Shown piece after piece: positions 12,558 to 13,479 of a DNA stretch of 13,479 nt. The stretch is from Pseudomonadota bacterium (lineage in GTDB: Bacteria; Pseudomonadota; Alphaproteobacteria; Rhizobiales; Xanthobacteraceae), in NCBI GenBank assembly GCA_023442085.1, contig JAEZMT010000052.1, positions 1 to 13,479 of the forward strand, written 5' to 3'. A model generated the notes under the pieces. That model was not told the origin of the DNA. It searched no databases and was given only the letters and a program-made list of their open reading frames with translations. Made by a program: the position numbers and the translations under genes. Numbering within the stretch: the stretch's first letter is position 1; each line of letters opens with the position of its first letter.

Positions 12558-13466
12558 TCAGGCCCAGTTGCTGTCGTCGCCGCCGTCGTCCCAGCCGGCC
12601 TCGTCGCCGATGTCGTCATACCCGGTGTCTTCCGGGCCGGCCTCTGTCTCTCCGGCATCCTGCTGGCTGGCGCCGTTCCAGAAATTGTCGGTGCCGGCGT
12701 TCTGGCCGCCCAGCGCCGCCTGCGCATCCTGTCCGAGGTTGCCGGTGCCGGGGGTTTCCGGCTTGCCGAGTTCCGCCGCAGCAGCCTGAGCCACCGCCCC
12801 ACCACCGCCGGTCATCATGTTCTTGATGCCATCGTAGAGGAGCGCGCCACCGGCGACGCCCGCCGCCGTGGCGAGCGCGCCCTGGAGGAACCCGCCGCCG
12901 CTGCGCTGGGGCGCGGCCTGCTGGGCCCAGGGCCCGCCCTGCGGAGAGTACCCGCCTTGCTGGGAGTACCCACCCTGCTGGCCATAACCCTGCTGCGGAT
13001 ACCCGCCCTGCTGGGCGTATCCCTGCTGGCCGTAGCCCGCCGGAAGCCCCATGGGCTGGCCGGGCTGCTGGCCGGCCGACTGGCCCCAAGCCTGACCCGC
13101 GGCCTGACCGGAGGGCTGGCTGGCATACTGGCCGCCATCGCGCGCGCCAGCTGACGGAACGGACGAGCGTCCGCCGCCGAACAGCCCGCCCAGGAAACCG
13201 CCGGAGCCCGACTGGCGCTGCTGCGCCTCGGCCGCGCGGGCCTCGGCATCGGCGAGCTGGGCTTCCAGATCCTGGATGTGACCATAGGCCTGCTGGAGGG
13301 CATGCTCCTGCACCAGCACGCTCTGAGCGAGGGCATAGGTCGCGTGGGGTGCCTCGGCGACGCGGCGCGCGATGAGCGCCTCGGCCTCCGCATCGCGCGG
13401 CTGGCTGGCAACACTGCGCATGCGATCGAACAGGCCGTCGATCAGGGCACGTTCCTCGGGGGTCAT
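12558..13466 (-). CDS. DUF2076-type protein with Gly/Gln/Tyr-rich low-complexity domain
   Basis: This 302-residue protein matches the pattern I know as DUF2076; its function is not established. Residues 1-85 are conserved and helical, beginning MTPEERALIDGLFDRMR, with a likely coiled coil at about 50-85. Residues about 86-190 are low-complexity Gly/Gln/Ser, including six GY-x-QQ-like units at 144-176. A Gly/Ala-rich segment at 190-214 (GGGFLQGALA, then AAGVAGGALL) could be membrane-associated. Residues 270-302 are very acidic, with a DD-rich tail ending SNWA. A GGAGG six bases before the ATG supports this start. No signal peptide is visible at the N-terminus. A clear terminator follows the gene. 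The family assignment rests on the N-terminal pattern and overall layout; a search against Pfam PF09849 would settle it. Confidence 0.82.
   Translation of the reverse strand: MTPEERALIDGLFDRMRSVASQPRDAEAEALIARRVAEAPHATYALAQSVLVQEHALQQAYGHIQDLEAQLADAEARAAEAQQRQSGSGGFLGGLFGGGRSSVPSAGARDGGQYASQPSGQAAGQAWGQSAGQQPGQPMGLPAGYGQQGYAQQGGYPQQGYGQQGGYSQQGGYSPQGGPWAQQAAPQRSGGGFLQGALATAAGVAGGALLYDGIKNMMTGGGGAVAQAAAAELGKPETPGTGNLGQDAQAALGGQNAGTDNFWNGASQQDAGETEAGPEDTGYDDIGDEAGWDDGGDDSNWA
12939..13037 (-). repeat. Six GYxQQ-like repeats within the DUF2076-type gene
   Basis: This segment encodes residues 144-176: GYGQQ, GYAQQ, GYPQQ, GYGQQ, GYSQQ and GYSPQ in succession, some spaced by an extra Gly. At DNA level the units share a CTGCTGG core on the plus strand. 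The composition resembles prion-like or phase-separating domains, which is a resemblance only. Confidence 0.8.
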
Positions 13467-13479
13467 TTCCGCCTCCGGT

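Noticed and set aside
12939..13037. CRISPR-like array from regularly spaced repeats
   Set aside because: The repeats lie in frame within a coding region and encode GYxQQ units; spacers are too short and not unique. The same reasoning excludes 11556-11735.

Overview
The window is GC-rich throughout and has the gene content of an alphaproteobacterium, most likely Hyphomicrobiales. The aerobic cobaltochelatase pair CobS/CobT preceded by a small C-terminal J-domain protein and a divergent BolA gene is a familiar arrangement in that group. A Xanthobacter/Azorhizobium-like genome is a guess from GC content and gene order, not a demonstrated placement.

Left part (1-5851). A queC gene (queuosine precursor synthesis) runs off the left edge on the minus strand, and a BolA-family gene follows it on the same strand. 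A 254-base divergent region separates bolA from a rightward cluster: J-domain protein, cobS, cobT, and a secreted phytase-like/esterase-like protein whose TTG start overlaps the cobT stop. CobS (AAA+ ATPase) and CobT (VWA/MIDAS protein) form the chaperone half of the CobNST enzyme that inserts cobalt into hydrogenobyrinic acid a,c-diamide. The divergent region holds a perfect 12-bp inverted repeat overlapping a good bolA promoter, and a possible leaderless promoter for the J-domain gene. The cobS-cobT gap contains three consecutive GC-rich hairpins.

Centre (5990-11352). Three tightly packed rightward genes look like one transcription unit: a membrane CHASE2 class III adenylate cyclase, an 882-residue ABC-type membrane protein with a strongly degenerate and expanded nucleotide-binding domain, and a 147-residue free-standing cyclic-nucleotide-binding protein. 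The cyclase stop overlaps the ABC start by one base, and only 21 bases separate the ABC gene from the third gene. This reads as a self-contained cAMP module (maker, membrane effector, sensor). I regard it as the most interesting part of the window. The ABC half keeps the Walker A lysine and Walker B aspartate but has lost the Q-loop Gln, the LSGGQ signature, the catalytic Glu and the H-loop His. It also carries three copies of a REN-x-L-F-like element.

Right part (11353-13479). A small lipoprotein with 20 collagen-like Gly-X-Y triplets and a six-cysteine C-terminal domain converges on a minus-strand XRE-family regulator across a hairpin. A minus-strand DUF2076-type protein with a Gly/Gln/Tyr-rich repeat domain ends at a clear rho-independent terminator, just upstream of the regulator gene. 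No tRNA, rRNA, CRISPR array, insertion sequence or phage gene was seen. No gap between genes exceeds 300 bases.
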